The position numbers were made by a program, and so were the translations under genes. A stretch of DNA of 64,000 bases from Streptomyces sp. AV19 (GTDB lineage Bacteria; Actinomycetota; Actinomycetes; Streptomycetales; Streptomycetaceae). Shown one piece after another: positions 43,799 to 52,359 of this stretch. Location of the stretch: positions 108,806 through 172,805 of the forward strand of contig NZ_JAEAMR010000007.1 in NCBI RefSeq assembly GCF_015999245.1, written 5' to 3'. Every line of letters begins with the position of its first letter. Position 1 is the stretch's first letter. The notes beneath the pieces were generated by a model, which made no database searches, was not told the origin of the DNA, and saw only the letters and a program-made list of their open reading frames with translations.

Positions 43799-45625
43799 AT
43801 GGGCCACTACAAGTCGAACCTCCGCGACATCGAGTTCAACCTCTTCGAGGTGCTCGGCCGCGACAAGCTGTACGGCACCGGCCCGTTCGCGGAGATGGAC
43901 GTCGATACCGCCAAGGACATCCTCTCGGAGATCGCGCGCCTCTCGGAGAACGAGCTGGCCGACTCCTACGCGGACGCCGACCGCAACCCGCCCGTCTTCG
44001 ACCCCGAGACCAACACCGCCCCCGTCCCGGACACCTTCAAGAAGAGCTACCGGGCCTACATGGACGCCGAGTGGTGGCGCCTGGGCATCCCGGAGGAGAT
44101 CGGCGGCACCGTCGCCCCGCGCTCCCTGCTCTGGGGCTTCGCCGAGACGATCCTGGGTGCCAACCCGGCGGTCTGGATGTATTCGTCCGGCCCGGCCTTC
44201 GCCGGCGTGCTGTTCGCGGAGGGCACCGAGCAGCAGAAGCACATCGCGAAGGTCGCGGTCGAGAAGGAGTGGGGCTCGACCATGGTGCTGACCGAGCCGG
44301 ACGCCGGCTCGGACGTCGGCGCCGGCCGCACCAAGGCGATCAAGCAGGAGGACGGCTCCTGGCACATCGAGGGCGTGAAGCGCTTCATCACCTCGGGCGA
44401 GCACGACATGGCGGACAACATCCTCCACTACGTCCTCGCGCGCCCCGAGGGCCACGGCCCGGGCACCAAGGGCCTCTCCCTCTTCCTCGTGCCGAAGTAC
44501 GAGTTCGACTTCGAGACCGGTGAACTGGGCGCGCGCAACGGCGTCTACGCCACCAACGTCGAGCACAAGATGGGCCTCAAGGCCAGCAACACCTGCGAGA
44601 TGACCTTCGGCGACAAGCACCCCGCCAAGGGCTGGCTCATCGGCGAGAAGCACGACGGCATCCGCCAGATGTTCATGATCATCGAGTTCGCGCGGATGAT
44701 GGTCGGCACCAAGGCCATCGCCACCCTCTCCACCGGCTACCTCAACGCGCTGGAGTACGCCAAGGAGCGCGTCCAGGGCCCGGACCTGGCGAACTTCATG
44801 GACAAGTCCGCGCCGAAGGTCACCATCACCCACCACCCCGACGTCCGCCGCTCGCTGATGACGCAGAAGGCGTACGCGGAGGGCATGCGCGCCCTCGTCC
44901 TCCACACCGCCGCCGTCCAGGACGACATCCTGGTCAAGGAGGCCGCGGGCGAGGATGCCAAGGCGCTGCACGGCCTCAACGACCTGCTGCTGCCCATCGT
45001 CAAGGGCTACGGCTCCGAGAAGTCCTACGAGCAGCTGGCCCAGTCGCTGCAGACCTTCGGCGGCTCCGGGTACCTCCAGGAGTACCCGATCGAGCAGTAC
45101 ATCCGCGACGCGAAGATCGACACCCTCTACGAGGGCACCACGGCCATCCAGGGCCAGGACTTCTTCTTCCGGAAGATCGTCCGCGACCAGGGCCAGGCCC
45201 TCACCACGCTCTCCGAGGAGATCAAGAAGTTCCTCGCCGAGGCGCCCGGCGGCGAGGAGCTGACGGCCTCCCGCGACCGGCTGGCCAAGGCCGCCGCCGA
45301 CCTGGAGGCGATCGTCGGCATCATGCTGACCGACCTCGCCGCCACCGAGAAGGACGTCAAGTCCATCTACAAGGTCGGCCTCAACACCACCCGCTTCCTG
45401 CTGGCCGCCGGTGACGTCGTCGTCGGCTACCTGCTGCTGCGCGGCGCCGCCGTGGCCGCCGAGAAGCTGCCGAACGCCTCCGCCAAGGACAAGCCGTTCT
45501 ACACCGGCAAGATCGCCGCCGCGAAGTTCTTCGCCGCGAACGTCCTGCCCGGCGTCTCGGTCGAGCGCACCCTCGCCGAGGGCGTGGACCAGTCGCTGAT
45601 GGAGCTGGACGAGGCCGCGTTCTAG
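43799..45625 (+). CDS. acyl-CoA dehydrogenase (long form, FadE type)
   Basis: 608 residues, longer than the usual 380 because of N- and C-terminal extensions (DUF1974/ACDH_C-like, about 470-600). It catalyses FAD-dependent alpha-beta dehydrogenation of acyl-CoA in beta-oxidation. Signatures are [20 protein letters not shown] near 162, [19 protein letters not shown] near 198, catalytic-loop [13 protein letters not shown] near 443. ATG at [20 protein letters not shown]. Two operator-like palindromes precede it. Tandem 14-bp repeats and a terminator follow. Confidence 0.93.
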   Translation: MGHYKSNLRDIEFNLFEVLGRDKLYGTGPFAEMDVDTAKDILSEIARLSENELADSYADADRNPPVFDPETNTAPVPDTFKKSYRAYMDAEWWRLGIPEEIGGTVAPRSLLWGFAETILGANPAVWMYSSGPAFAGVLFAEGTEQQKHIAKVAVEKEWGSTMVLTEPDAGSDVGAGRTKAIKQEDGSWHIEGVKRFITSGEHDMADNILHYVLARPEGHGPGTKGLSLFLVPKYEFDFETGELGARNGVYATNVEHKMGLKASNTCEMTFGDKHPAKGWLIGEKHDGIRQMFMIIEFARMMVGTKAIATLSTGYLNALEYAKERVQGPDLANFMDKSAPKVTITHHPDVRRSLMTQKAYAEGMRALVLHTAAVQDDILVKEAAGEDAKALHGLNDLLLPIVKGYGSEKSYEQLAQSLQTFGGSGYLQEYPIEQYIRDAKIDTLYEGTTAIQGQDFFFRKIVRDQGQALTTLSEEIKKFLAEAPGGEELTASRDRLAKAAADLEAIVGIMLTDLAATEKDVKSIYKVGLNTTRFLLAAGDVVVGYLLLRGAAVAAEKLPNASAKDKPFYTGKIAAAKFFAANVLPGVSVERTLAEGVDQSLMELDEAAF

Positions 45626-45677
45626 AACCGGCGTCCTGGAACCGGCGTCCTGGAACCGGCGTCCTGGAACCGGCGTC
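45625..45677. repeat. tandem 14-bp repeats after the acyl-CoA dehydrogenase gene
   Basis: GAACCGGCGTCCTG three times plus 11 bases of a fourth copy, beginning at the last base of the stop codon and ending at the terminator stem. Confidence 0.92.
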
Positions 45678-45710
45678 GAAGGCCCGCTCCGAGGGAGGAG
45701 CGGGCCTTCG
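45677..45710 (+). terminator. intrinsic terminator after the acyl-CoA dehydrogenase gene
   Basis: A perfect 14-bp stem (CGAAGGCCCGCTCC and complement) with a 6-base loop. Confidence 0.88.
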
Positions 45711-45733
45711 CACGTCCTCCCTATCCTGGCCGT

Positions 45734-47023
45734 ATGAGCACTGCGCACCGCTTCGACCGCGGCCACACCGACGACCTCATGTCCTTCCTCGCGGCGAGCC
45801 CCTCGCCGTACCACGCGGTGGCCAACACGGCCGCCCGGCTGGAGAAGGCGGGCTTCCGGCAGCTCGCGGAGACCGACGCGTGGGACGCCTCGTCGGGCGG
45901 CAGGTTCGTGCTGCGGGGCGGCGCGGTCATCGCCTGGTACGTGCCCGAAGGCGCGGCCCCCGCCACCCCGTTCCGCATCGTCGGCGCGCACACCGACTCC
46001 CCCAACCTGCGCGTCAAGCCGCTGCCCGACACCGGGGCGCACGGCTGGCGCCAGGTCGCCGTGGAGATCTACGGCGGCACCCTGCTCAACACCTGGCTCG
46101 ACCGCGACCTCGGCCTCTCCGGCCGGATCACGCTGCGCGGCGGCGAGCACCGCCTCGTCAACGTCGACCGCCCGCTGCTGCGCGTCCCGCAGCTGGCCGT
46201 CCACCTCGACCGGGGCGTCAACGACGGCCTGACGCTGGACCGGCAGCGCCACATGACGCCGCTCTGGGGCCTCGGCAGCGCACAGGAGGGCGACCTCATC
46301 CGCTTCGTCGCGGCGGAGGCGGGCGTGGAGGCGCGGGAGATCACCGGCTGGGACCTGATGACGCACAGCGTCGAGCCGCCCGCCTACCTCGGCCGCGAGC
46401 GCGAGCTGGTGGCCGGGCCCCGGATGGACAACCTCCTTTCCGTGCACGCCGGTACGGCCGCGCTGGCCGCGGCCTCCTCCTCCGACGACCTGTCGTACAT
46501 CCCCGTCCTGGCCGCCTTCGACCACGAGGAGAACGGCAGCCAGTCCGACACCGGGGCCGAGGGGCCGCTGCTCGGCAACGTCCTGGAGCGCTCGGTGTTC
46601 GCGCGCGGCGGCACGTACGAGGACCGGGCGCGGGCGCTCGCCGGCACGGTCTGCTTCTCCTCCGACACGGGGCACGCCGTGCACCCCAACTACGCGGAGC
46701 GGCACGAGCCGGGGCACCACCCGGTCGCCAACGGCGGGCCGTTGCTCAAGACCAACGTCAACCAGCGGTACGCGACGGACGGTGTCGGGCGGGCGCTGTT
46801 CACCGACGCGTGCGAGCGGGCGGGCGTGCCGTGGCAGCACTTCGTCTCCAACAACTCCGTTCCCTGCGGCACCACGATCGGGCCGATCACGGCGGCGCGG
46901 CACGGCATCACCACGGTCGACATCGGCGTCGCTATCCTCTCCATGCACTCCGCCCGCGAACTGTGCGGCGCGGACGACCCGCATCTGCTCGCCTCGGCGC
47001 TGACCGCCTTCCTGGAAGGCTGA
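45734..47023 (+). CDS. M18-family aminopeptidase
   Basis: 429 residues, dizinc aminopeptidase of the aspartyl-aminopeptidase group. Zinc and catalytic residues visible in IVGAHTDSPNLRVKP near 82, GPRMDNLLSVHAGT near 231, AFDHEENGSQSDTGA near 265, SSDTGHAVHPNY near 315 and the C-terminal SMHSARELCG. Cytoplasmic; releases N-terminal acidic or other residues from peptides. ATG at MSTAHRFDRGH. Confidence 0.95.
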   Translation: MSTAHRFDRGHTDDLMSFLAASPSPYHAVANTAARLEKAGFRQLAETDAWDASSGGRFVLRGGAVIAWYVPEGAAPATPFRIVGAHTDSPNLRVKPLPDTGAHGWRQVAVEIYGGTLLNTWLDRDLGLSGRITLRGGEHRLVNVDRPLLRVPQLAVHLDRGVNDGLTLDRQRHMTPLWGLGSAQEGDLIRFVAAEAGVEAREITGWDLMTHSVEPPAYLGRERELVAGPRMDNLLSVHAGTAALAAASSSDDLSYIPVLAAFDHEENGSQSDTGAEGPLLGNVLERSVFARGGTYEDRARALAGTVCFSSDTGHAVHPNYAERHEPGHHPVANGGPLLKTNVNQRYATDGVGRALFTDACERAGVPWQHFVSNNSVPCGTTIGPITAARHGITTVDIGVAILSMHSARELCGADDPHLLASALTAFLEG

Positions 47024-47050
47024 GCCGTCCCATCCCGGGGGAACGAACCC

Positions 47051-47635
47051 ATGACCGACCGCTCTCTTCCGCGCATCGCCCTCGCCGTCGTCGCCGCCGT
47101 GGCCGCCTTGTCCCTCACCGGGTGCGGCGGGGGCGGGAGTTCGGACTCGGACGCGGACGCGAAGGCGTCGGCCGAGGCGTCCTCTCCCGCGGAGGGGGAG
47201 GACAGCGCGGGCTCGGGCGTGGCGAAGGGCGACGCGTGCGCGCCGTCGGACGTCAGGCTCCAGGCACGGCCGGCGGCCTCCGGACGCGTCCTGCTGGTGG
47301 CCACGGCGGCCAAGGCGTGCACGGCGTACGGGTTCCCGTTCCTGCGCTTCGACAAGGACCAGGCGACGGCGGACATGGACGCGGCGTCGAAGCCGGCGGC
47401 GCCGGTGCGGCTGGCGGTCGGCAAGTCCGCCTACGCCGGCATCGTGCCGACGTCGGCGGACGGCGCGACGCCGAGGGAGGCGAAGGAGCTGTCCGTCTCG
47501 CTCCAGGCGAAGAACGGGGATCCGGTGGAGGGCGGCGAGGTCAGGGCGGCGCTGCCGGGTGGGAAGTTGAGGATCGACGACTCGGTGCGGACGACGTATT
47601 GGGTGGCGGATGAGGCGGCGGCCCTGAAGGGCTGA
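47051..47635 (+). CDS. DUF4232 lipoprotein
   Basis: 194 residues. Lipobox LSLTGC gives lipid-modified Cys25 after a short hydrophobic signal. A Ser/Asp/Ala/Glu-rich linker leads to the DUF4232 domain (ACAPSDVRLQARPAASGRVL, CTAYGFPFLRFDKDQA, LAVGKSAYAGIVPTSADGAT, TTYWVADEAA). Same domain as the secreted protein at 19514-20017. It lies 27 bases after the aminopeptidase gene on the same strand, so it could be cotranscribed. Confidence 0.85.
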   Translation: MTDRSLPRIALAVVAAVAALSLTGCGGGGSSDSDADAKASAEASSPAEGEDSAGSGVAKGDACAPSDVRLQARPAASGRVLLVATAAKACTAYGFPFLRFDKDQATADMDAASKPAAPVRLAVGKSAYAGIVPTSADGATPREAKELSVSLQAKNGDPVEGGEVRAALPGGKLRIDDSVRTTYWVADEAAALKG

Positions 47636-47716
47636 TTTTCTCCCCGCCCCGCCCTTTCACCGTTTCTTCCGCGCTCCGCGCGGGGGCAACGGTGAAAGGG
47701 CGGGGTTGGGGAAAAT
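47634..47716. repeat. intergenic palindromic repeat, copy B (minimal, also terminator)
   Basis: Outer arms CCCCGCCCTTTCACCGTT / AACGGTGAAAGGGCGGGG with a small CCGCGC/GCGCGG hairpin inside. It lacks the inner ACGCCGGACGGGC module of copies A and C. It fills the whole gap between two convergent genes. Confidence 0.9.
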
Positions 47717-49546
47717 TCACCCGTCCAGACCCGCCAGCACCAGCGGCAACCGGCCCGCGCCCCCCGCAACCACCCGCACCGGAACCCCCCAGTCCTGCTG
47801 ATGCACATGGCACGCCGGATACTCGTTCGCCGGATCGTCGTCGCACGACGCCGCCATCGCGGAGACATGCAGGACGCCCTCCCCCACACCGTCCGCCAGG
47901 ACGACCCGCCGGACGAGGTCCGTCCCCGCACCCGCCCCCGACGCCAGCAACTCCGGCGGCGTCGCGCTGACGAGCAGCCGCGTCGACGGCCCGTACCGCG
48001 TGTCCAGCTTCTGCCCGGCCGGTGCCTCGAAGATGACGGCGAGCTCCAGCTCGCCGGGCGCGACCTCCGTCGCGGCCCGCTGCGTGCGGTGCGCCACGGA
48101 CTCCACCCGCACCGCCTCCTCCGGCAGCCGCAGCCGCGTCAGCCGGTGCCGGGCCGACTCGACGACGAGAATCTCGTCGGAGTCGGGCACGAGCACCGCG
48201 TCGGACGGCTCCCGCAGGTCCGTGGCCAGCGTGCTCACCTCACCCGTCGCCGGGTCGAAGCGGCGCAGCGCGTGGTTGTACGTGTCGGACACGGCCACGG
48301 AACCGTCCGGCAGCGCGGTCACGCCCAACGGGTGCTGGAACAGCGCCTGCTGAGCGTCACCGTCCCGGTGGCCGAAGTCGAACAGCCCGGCCCCGACGGC
48401 GGTCCGCACGGCGAACCCGTCGCCGTCCCGCTCCACGTACCGCAGCGCGGACGTCTCGGAGTCGGCGATCCACAGCCGGTCCCCGGCGGCGGCCAGCCCG
48501 GACGGCTGGGCGAACCACGCCTCGCGGGCCGGGCCGTCCACCAGGCCCTCGTTGGTGGTGCCCGCGGCGACCTCGACGGTCCCCGTCGCCGGGTCGTACG
48601 TCCACAGCTGGTGGGCGCCGGCCATGGCGATCCAGAGCCGGTCCGCGAACCAGGCCACGTCCCAGGGGGACGAGAGCGCGACCTCGCGGGCGGGCCCGGA
48701 CGTCGCCGCACCCTGCCACCACTGACGGCCGGTGCCGGCGACGGTGGTGACCTCGTGGGTCTCCGGGTCGTAGGCGCGCAGCGCGTGGTTGACGGTGTCG
48801 GCGACGATCACTCGCCCGTCGGGCAGGAGCTCGAGGCCCTGCGGCTCGCTGAAGCGGACGGGCTCGTCGCTCAGCCCGCGCTCGCCGGTGCCGACGCGCC
48901 GGACGACGGTCTCGCCGTCCTCCGCGAGCTCGACGAGCTGGTGCCGGGTGGTGTCCGAGACGAGGAACCGGCCGCCGGGCAACGCCAGCGCCTTGCCCGG
49001 GAACCGCAGATCGGTCGCCACCGGCTCGGGCGCCACGTACGGCCCGTCCCCCCGCCGCAGCGTCCCCTTGGCCCCGTGCTCGGCCTCCAGCTCGGTGACC
49101 AGCGCCTCCAGTGCGTGCGCGTGCCCTTCGCCGGCGTGCTGGGCGACGACGTACCCCTCGGGATCGATCACGACGAGCGTCGGCCAGGCGCGGACCGCGT
49201 ACTGCTTCCACGTCGCGAGCTCGGGGTCGTCGAGGACGGGGTGGTGGACGCCGTACCGCTCGACGGCGTCGACGACGGCCTGGTGCTCGGCCTCGTGCAC
49301 GAACTTCGGCGAGTGCACGCCGATGATCACGGTCGTGTCCCGGTGCTTCTCCTCCAGCTCGCGCAACTCGTCCAGGACATGGAGGCAGTTCACGCAGCAG
49401 AACGTCCAGAAGTCGAGAATCACCACGCGTCCGCGCAGCTCCGCGAGGCTGAGCTCCTTCCCACCCGTGTTGAGCCAACCACCCTTGCCGATCAGCTCGG
49501 GGGCACGGACGCGGGGGCGGCGCGGGGCCGGGGAGGCAGCGTTCAT
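47717..49546 (-). CDS. NHL-repeat protein with N-terminal thioredoxin-like domain
   Basis: 609 residues, NHLRC2-like. Residues 20-165 are a thioredoxin/TlpA-like fold: GRVVILDFWTFCCVNCLHVL, with a CCVNC active-site variant near 52, TVIIGVHSPKF and YAVRAWPTLVVIDPEGYVVA. Residues 180-480 are a beta-propeller of NHL repeats (for example FSEPQGLELLPDGRVIVADT, FQHPLGVTALPDGSVAVSDT). A C-terminal beta domain ends the protein. Possible thiol oxidoreductase; no signal peptide. ATG start at MNAASPAPRRP. Confidence 0.88.
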   Translation of the reverse strand: MNAASPAPRRPRVRAPELIGKGGWLNTGGKELSLAELRGRVVILDFWTFCCVNCLHVLDELRELEEKHRDTTVIIGVHSPKFVHEAEHQAVVDAVERYGVHHPVLDDPELATWKQYAVRAWPTLVVIDPEGYVVAQHAGEGHAHALEALVTELEAEHGAKGTLRRGDGPYVAPEPVATDLRFPGKALALPGGRFLVSDTTRHQLVELAEDGETVVRRVGTGERGLSDEPVRFSEPQGLELLPDGRVIVADTVNHALRAYDPETHEVTTVAGTGRQWWQGAATSGPAREVALSSPWDVAWFADRLWIAMAGAHQLWTYDPATGTVEVAAGTTNEGLVDGPAREAWFAQPSGLAAAGDRLWIADSETSALRYVERDGDGFAVRTAVGAGLFDFGHRDGDAQQALFQHPLGVTALPDGSVAVSDTYNHALRRFDPATGEVSTLATDLREPSDAVLVPDSDEILVVESARHRLTRLRLPEEAVRVESVAHRTQRAATEVAPGELELAVIFEAPAGQKLDTRYGPSTRLLVSATPPELLASGAGAGTDLVRRVVLADGVGEGVLHVSAMAASCDDDPANEYPACHVHQQDWGVPVRVVAGGAGRLPLVLAGLDG

Positions 49547-49607
49547 GGGTCAAGGGTGCCATTCCCGGATGAACACACGATCACAGGTGGCTGACAGGGT
49601 CGAGCGG

Positions 49608-49635
49608 ACGGCCCCGCCCACGTGAGCGGGGCCGT
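49608..49635 (-). terminator. terminator of the 43-aa/62-aa gene pair
   Basis: ACGGCCCCGC-8-base loop-GCGGGGCCGT, 7 bases after the 62-residue gene on the minus strand. Confidence 0.75.
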
Positions 49636-49641
49636 GGAGGC

Positions 49642-49830
49642 TCAGACAAGGCCGATCCCGGCCTGGGCCTTGATGGTGGCCACGGCATCGCTGCTGAGCC
49701 AGCGCAGAGGCACGACGGTCCACCGGTCGCCCTTGCGCATGATCACGGCATTGCCGTCCTTGGTGCGCCCGATGTGAATGAACCCGTGGTCGCGCCGTAG
49801 GTCTTTCGCAAGATGCTCGCCGTGGATCAC
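49642..49830 (-). CDS. hypothetical 62-residue protein
   Basis: Begins VIHGEHLAKDLRRDHGFIHI and continues GRTKDGNAVIMRKGDRWTVV; a small basic alpha/beta domain with no recognised family. GGGAAG precedes the GTG. It starts 3 bases after the stop of the 43-residue gene, so the two are one operon. Base composition is lower in G+C than flanking core genes. Part of the small-gene cassette next to the XRE/PLD-like regulator. Confidence 0.6.
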   Translation of the reverse strand: MIHGEHLAKDLRRDHGFIHIGRTKDGNAVIMRKGDRWTVVPLRWLSSDAVATIKAQAGIGLV

Positions 49831-49833
49831 GCA

Positions 49834-49965
49834 CTACTTCCCTTCGCGCTCCTCGTCGTCGGCCATGCTGCTGTAGACGCTACCGTTCTGGGAAACCTGC
49901 GTATCGGGGTCGGTCACCTGGTCCCGGTTCTCGTTCGGGTCCCAGTCGTCGTCCTGCTTGCCCAT
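49834..49965 (-). CDS. hypothetical 43-residue acidic protein
   Basis: Reads MGKQDDDWDPNENRDQVTDP then DTQVSQNGSVYSSMADDEER to its end; very rich in Asp, Glu, Asn and Gln, so probably disordered. AAGGAG lies 8 bases before the ATG, a strong ribosome binding site that supports a real gene. No family known. Operon with the 62-residue gene downstream. Confidence 0.6.
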   Translation of the reverse strand: MGKQDDDWDPNENRDQVTDPDTQVSQNGSVYSSMADDEEREGK

Positions 49966-49996
49966 CCGCGCGCTCCTTCGGGATCAACACTGTGCC

Positions 49997-50019
49997 GGCG
50001 CAGGGGCTGCCCCTGTGCC
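49997..50019 (-). terminator. hairpin terminator downstream of the 79-aa/73-aa gene pair
   Basis: GGCGCAGGGG-CTG-CCCCTGTGCC with one G-T pair, about 70 bases beyond the 73-residue gene on the minus strand. Confidence 0.65.
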
Positions 50020-50089
50020 GTCGTGCAGTGGTGCGCTCCGCCCAGCCGCCTCCAACGGGAGTTGAAAGCGAAGAGCAACGGCGCGGACT

Positions 50090-50311
50090 TCACGGTGCCG
50101 GGTTCTTGTGAGGTGTCGTCTGCTGGTGTGCATTGAGTTCTGCTCGTAGCCGGGCGGCGGCGTTCTGGCACCCGACGCGCAGCGCGGCATCGATCCCGTG
50201 ATGGAGGGCGAGGCACCTCGGGCACGTGCGGTAGGTGTGCAGCGTGGCACCCGAAGGTCGGGTCACGCCGACCAAAGGGCGGGGGTATTGGTACGAAGGC
50301 CGATCACTCAC
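50090..50311 (-). CDS. hypothetical 73-residue protein with CPRC motif
   Basis: Begins VSDRPSYQYPRPLVGVTRPS; includes TYRTCPRCLALHHGIDAAL, where CPRC plus the following His pair and a later Cys could bind a metal. No recognised family. The GTG overlaps the TGA of the 79-residue gene (GTGA) and follows GGGAG, so the two are translationally coupled. Confidence 0.65.
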   Translation of the reverse strand: MSDRPSYQYPRPLVGVTRPSGATLHTYRTCPRCLALHHGIDAALRVGCQNAAARLRAELNAHQQTTPHKNPAP

Positions 50312-50547
50312 GGGCGCTCCCGGGTACTCACCGCACTCGGCCGGTTCGGGCCCTGATGCCCCACCGTGTGCCACCGCAAGTGGACATTGCAGTCGGACAC
50401 CGTGGTCAGGTCGCCTCCGGCTCGCGCCCGGTTCCGTACGGCCACGAGTTCTGCACTGGCTGCACAGCCTTCTACCGGGGTTAGTTCCGGTACCAGGCGC
50501 AACGGCAGTTCAACCGTCGCGGAGCTGAATCGCGTGGGTTCGGTCAT
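50308..50547 (-). CDS. conserved small protein (79 residues) linked to XRE regulators
   Basis: Begins MTEPTRFSSATVELPLRLVP; middle part VEGCAASAELVAVRNRARAG and DLTTVSDCNVHLRWHTVGH. I recall close relatives, usually with CAAC, encoded next to GntR- or XRE-type regulators in integrative elements and accessory islands of streptomycetes. Function unknown. ATG start; its stop overlaps the start of the 73-residue gene. Divergent from the XRE/PLD-like regulator. Confidence 0.7.
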   Translation of the reverse strand: MTEPTRFSSATVELPLRLVPELTPVEGCAASAELVAVRNRARAGGDLTTVSDCNVHLRWHTVGHQGPNRPSAVSTRERP

Positions 50548-50605
50548 GCGGTGATCTTCGTGCTGAACATGGGACGGGGGAACCTCCCGCGTTCCCCACT
50601 TCGGG

Positions 50606-50643
50606 ACGTCCCACGACAGGTAGAACGTCCCTGTGAACGTCCT
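50606..50643. promoter_or_regulatory. three ACGTCC iterons in the divergent promoter
   Basis: ACGTCCC (50606), ACGTCCC (50625) and ACGTCCT (50637); the first lies inside the palindrome GGGACGTCCC (50603-50612). They stand 20-60 bases upstream of the XRE/PLD-like regulator and 60-95 bases from the divergent 79-residue gene. Confidence 0.4.
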
Positions 50644-50663
50644 GAGTACGAGGGAGTGGACAC

Positions 50664-51404
50664 GTGCCGAACGAACGCTTACGGGCTGCCATGGCATCCG
50701 GTGGATGGACGCACGCCGCCCTGGCCCACGCGTCCGGTGTTGATCCCAAGTCCGTTGAACGGTGGATCAATCTCGGTCGGACACCGCGGCGAGTGACAGC
50801 GCTCAGGGCCGCCGAGGTCCTGGGGGAGGATGTCCACACGCTATGGCCGGCCCTCCGGCAGGCACGGACGGCGCGGGCTGTCAGCCCCGAACTCGTCGCG
50901 CTCTACGCCCAGCGGGCCGACCTCCCCGTCTCCGTCTTCGCAGAGCTTCTCGCGCAAGCGCAGCGCCGGATTGACGTACTGGTCTACGCAGCCGTCTTCC
51001 TGCACGAGGCGTACCCCCGCCTGAACGACCTGTTGAGCGAGCGCGCCACCGAGGGGTGCTCGGTCCGTATCGCCGTGGGTGATGCCGACAGCGCCAACGT
51101 CCAACAGCGCGGCCAGGAAGAGGCATTCGGCCACGGCATCGAATCCCGCTGCCGTCTGGCGCTGATGCACTACCGGCCGCTGCTCGGTTTACCGGGGATC
51201 GAGGTGCGGACTCACGGAACGACTCTCTACAACAGCCTGTACCGTGCCGACGAGCAGGTGTTGGTCAACGCTCACGTATGGGGTGTCAACGCCTTCGCAG
51301 CGCCCGTGTGGCACCTTCGGCGCAACAACCGTGGGGGCATGTTCGACACCTATATGGAGAGCTTCGACGCTGTGTGGGAAACCGCACGGCCGGTGGAGAG
51401 GTGA
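50664..51404 (+). CDS. XRE regulator fused to a phospholipase-D-like (DUF5919) domain; TTA codons
   Basis: 246 residues. An N-terminal helix-turn-helix (about 5-62: THAALAHASGVDPKSVERWI) is followed by a C-terminal alpha/beta domain (about 85-243) of the PLD-like/DUF5919 kind: AQAQRRIDVLVYAAVFLHEA, GCSVRIAVGDADSANV and GTTLYNSLYRADEQVLVNAH. The classic HxK motif is not evident. Two leucine codons, L6 and L176, are TTA, the rare codon read by the bldA tRNA; I saw no other in-frame TTA in the window's genes. GTG start after GGGAG. The NUDIX gene follows 4 bases later. Confidence 0.8.
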   Translation: MPNERLRAAMASGGWTHAALAHASGVDPKSVERWINLGRTPRRVTALRAAEVLGEDVHTLWPALRQARTARAVSPELVALYAQRADLPVSVFAELLAQAQRRIDVLVYAAVFLHEAYPRLNDLLSERATEGCSVRIAVGDADSANVQQRGQEEAFGHGIESRCRLALMHYRPLLGLPGIEVRTHGTTLYNSLYRADEQVLVNAHVWGVNAFAAPVWHLRRNNRGGMFDTYMESFDAVWETARPVER

Positions 51405-51408
51405 GCGC

Positions 51409-51879
51409 GTGGCACGGACCGAGTACTACGACGACCCGAGCGCGCCCGAGCCCAACAGCCTGGTCGTGGCGGCATCCGCCGTCGTCACCGACGACCGGGG
51501 CCGCATCCTGCTCCAGCGGCGCAGGGACAACGACCTGTGGGCGCTGCCGGGCGGCGCGATGGACATGGGGGATTCGCTGCCCGGCACTGCCGTACGGGAG
51601 GTCGAGGAGGAGACCGGGCTGCGCGTCGAGATCACGGGGCTCGTCGGTACGTATACCGACCCCCGGCACATCATCGCGTACAGCGACGGCGAGGTGCGCC
51701 GGCAGTTCAACGTGTGCTTCACGGCCCGGGCCGTCGGCGGCGCGCTGGCGATTTCCGACGAGAGTACGGAGCTCCGGTTCGTCGAGCCGCGAGAACTCGA
51801 TTCACTCCCCATGCATCACACCCAGCGGCTGCGCCTTCAGCACTTCCTGGAGCACCGTCCCACGCCCTATCTGGGATAG
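51409..51879 (+). CDS. NUDIX hydrolase
   Basis: 156 residues. Full Nudix box: GGAMDMGDSLPGTAVREVEE then ETGL (residues about 48-71), fitting G-x5-E-x7-REUXEEXGU except for a Gly/Asp variant at the first acidic position. It hydrolyses a nucleoside diphosphate linked to X; substrate unknown. The C-terminus has STELRFVEPRELDSLPMH, common in ADP-ribose or nucleotide-sugar pyrophosphatases. GTG at 51409, 4 bases after the regulator stop, so the two are an operon. Confidence 0.9.
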   Translation: MARTEYYDDPSAPEPNSLVVAASAVVTDDRGRILLQRRRDNDLWALPGGAMDMGDSLPGTAVREVEEETGLRVEITGLVGTYTDPRHIIAYSDGEVRRQFNVCFTARAVGGALAISDESTELRFVEPRELDSLPMHHTQRLRLQHFLEHRPTPYLG

Positions 51880-51943
51880 CGGCGCCCCCGCCTGAGTACG
51901 GCTACTCATGCACGCGAGACGGGAGCGGAGAAGACTCCGTCGC

Positions 51944-52357
51944 ATGTCGTCGTCACTGCCCGAAGCACCGCCGGTCGTGGTCCCGCACGGCCTCGACGCC
52001 CACCGCCGGAGCGGACTGCCGTGGTACGTGGATCTGCTCATCGCCCTCTTCCTGCTGGGGCTGGAGGGTGTCGTGGGGGCGGTCCTCCTGCTCGTCGTGG
52101 TCGTCGAGGAGTGGGGCGGGCGCCCGGCGGCGGACACGGGCGGGCAAGTGAGGACCACCGCTGCCGTGGTCGCCGCGTGCGCCTTCGTGGTCGTCGTGGC
52201 GGCGGTGCTCGGGCGCGCCTGGATCACCGTCACGGTTCAAGCGGCGGTCGTGGTCGCCGCCTGTTCTGTGGCGGTGACGGGGTATGCGTCCGAGGCCACA
52301 GCACCGATACGGGCCGGTCAAGCGGAACTTGGAGCACCCATTTTGCCGTCCCTTTAA
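51944..52357 (+). CDS. small integral membrane protein, unknown
   Basis: 137 residues. A proline-rich N-terminus (SSSLPEAPPVVVPHGLDAH) is followed by three membrane helices: about 24-48 (YVDLLIALFLLGLEGVVGAV), 65-85 and 90-112. No recognised family. ATG at 51944 with GGAGAAG 12 bases upstream; an upstream in-frame ATG at 51908 has no ribosome binding site. The next gene starts 2 bases after its stop. Confidence 0.65.
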   Translation: MSSSLPEAPPVVVPHGLDAHRRSGLPWYVDLLIALFLLGLEGVVGAVLLLVVVVEEWGGRPAADTGGQVRTTAAVVAACAFVVVVAAVLGRAWITVTVQAAVVVAACSVAVTGYASEATAPIRAGQAELGAPILPSL

Positions 52358-52359
52358 TC

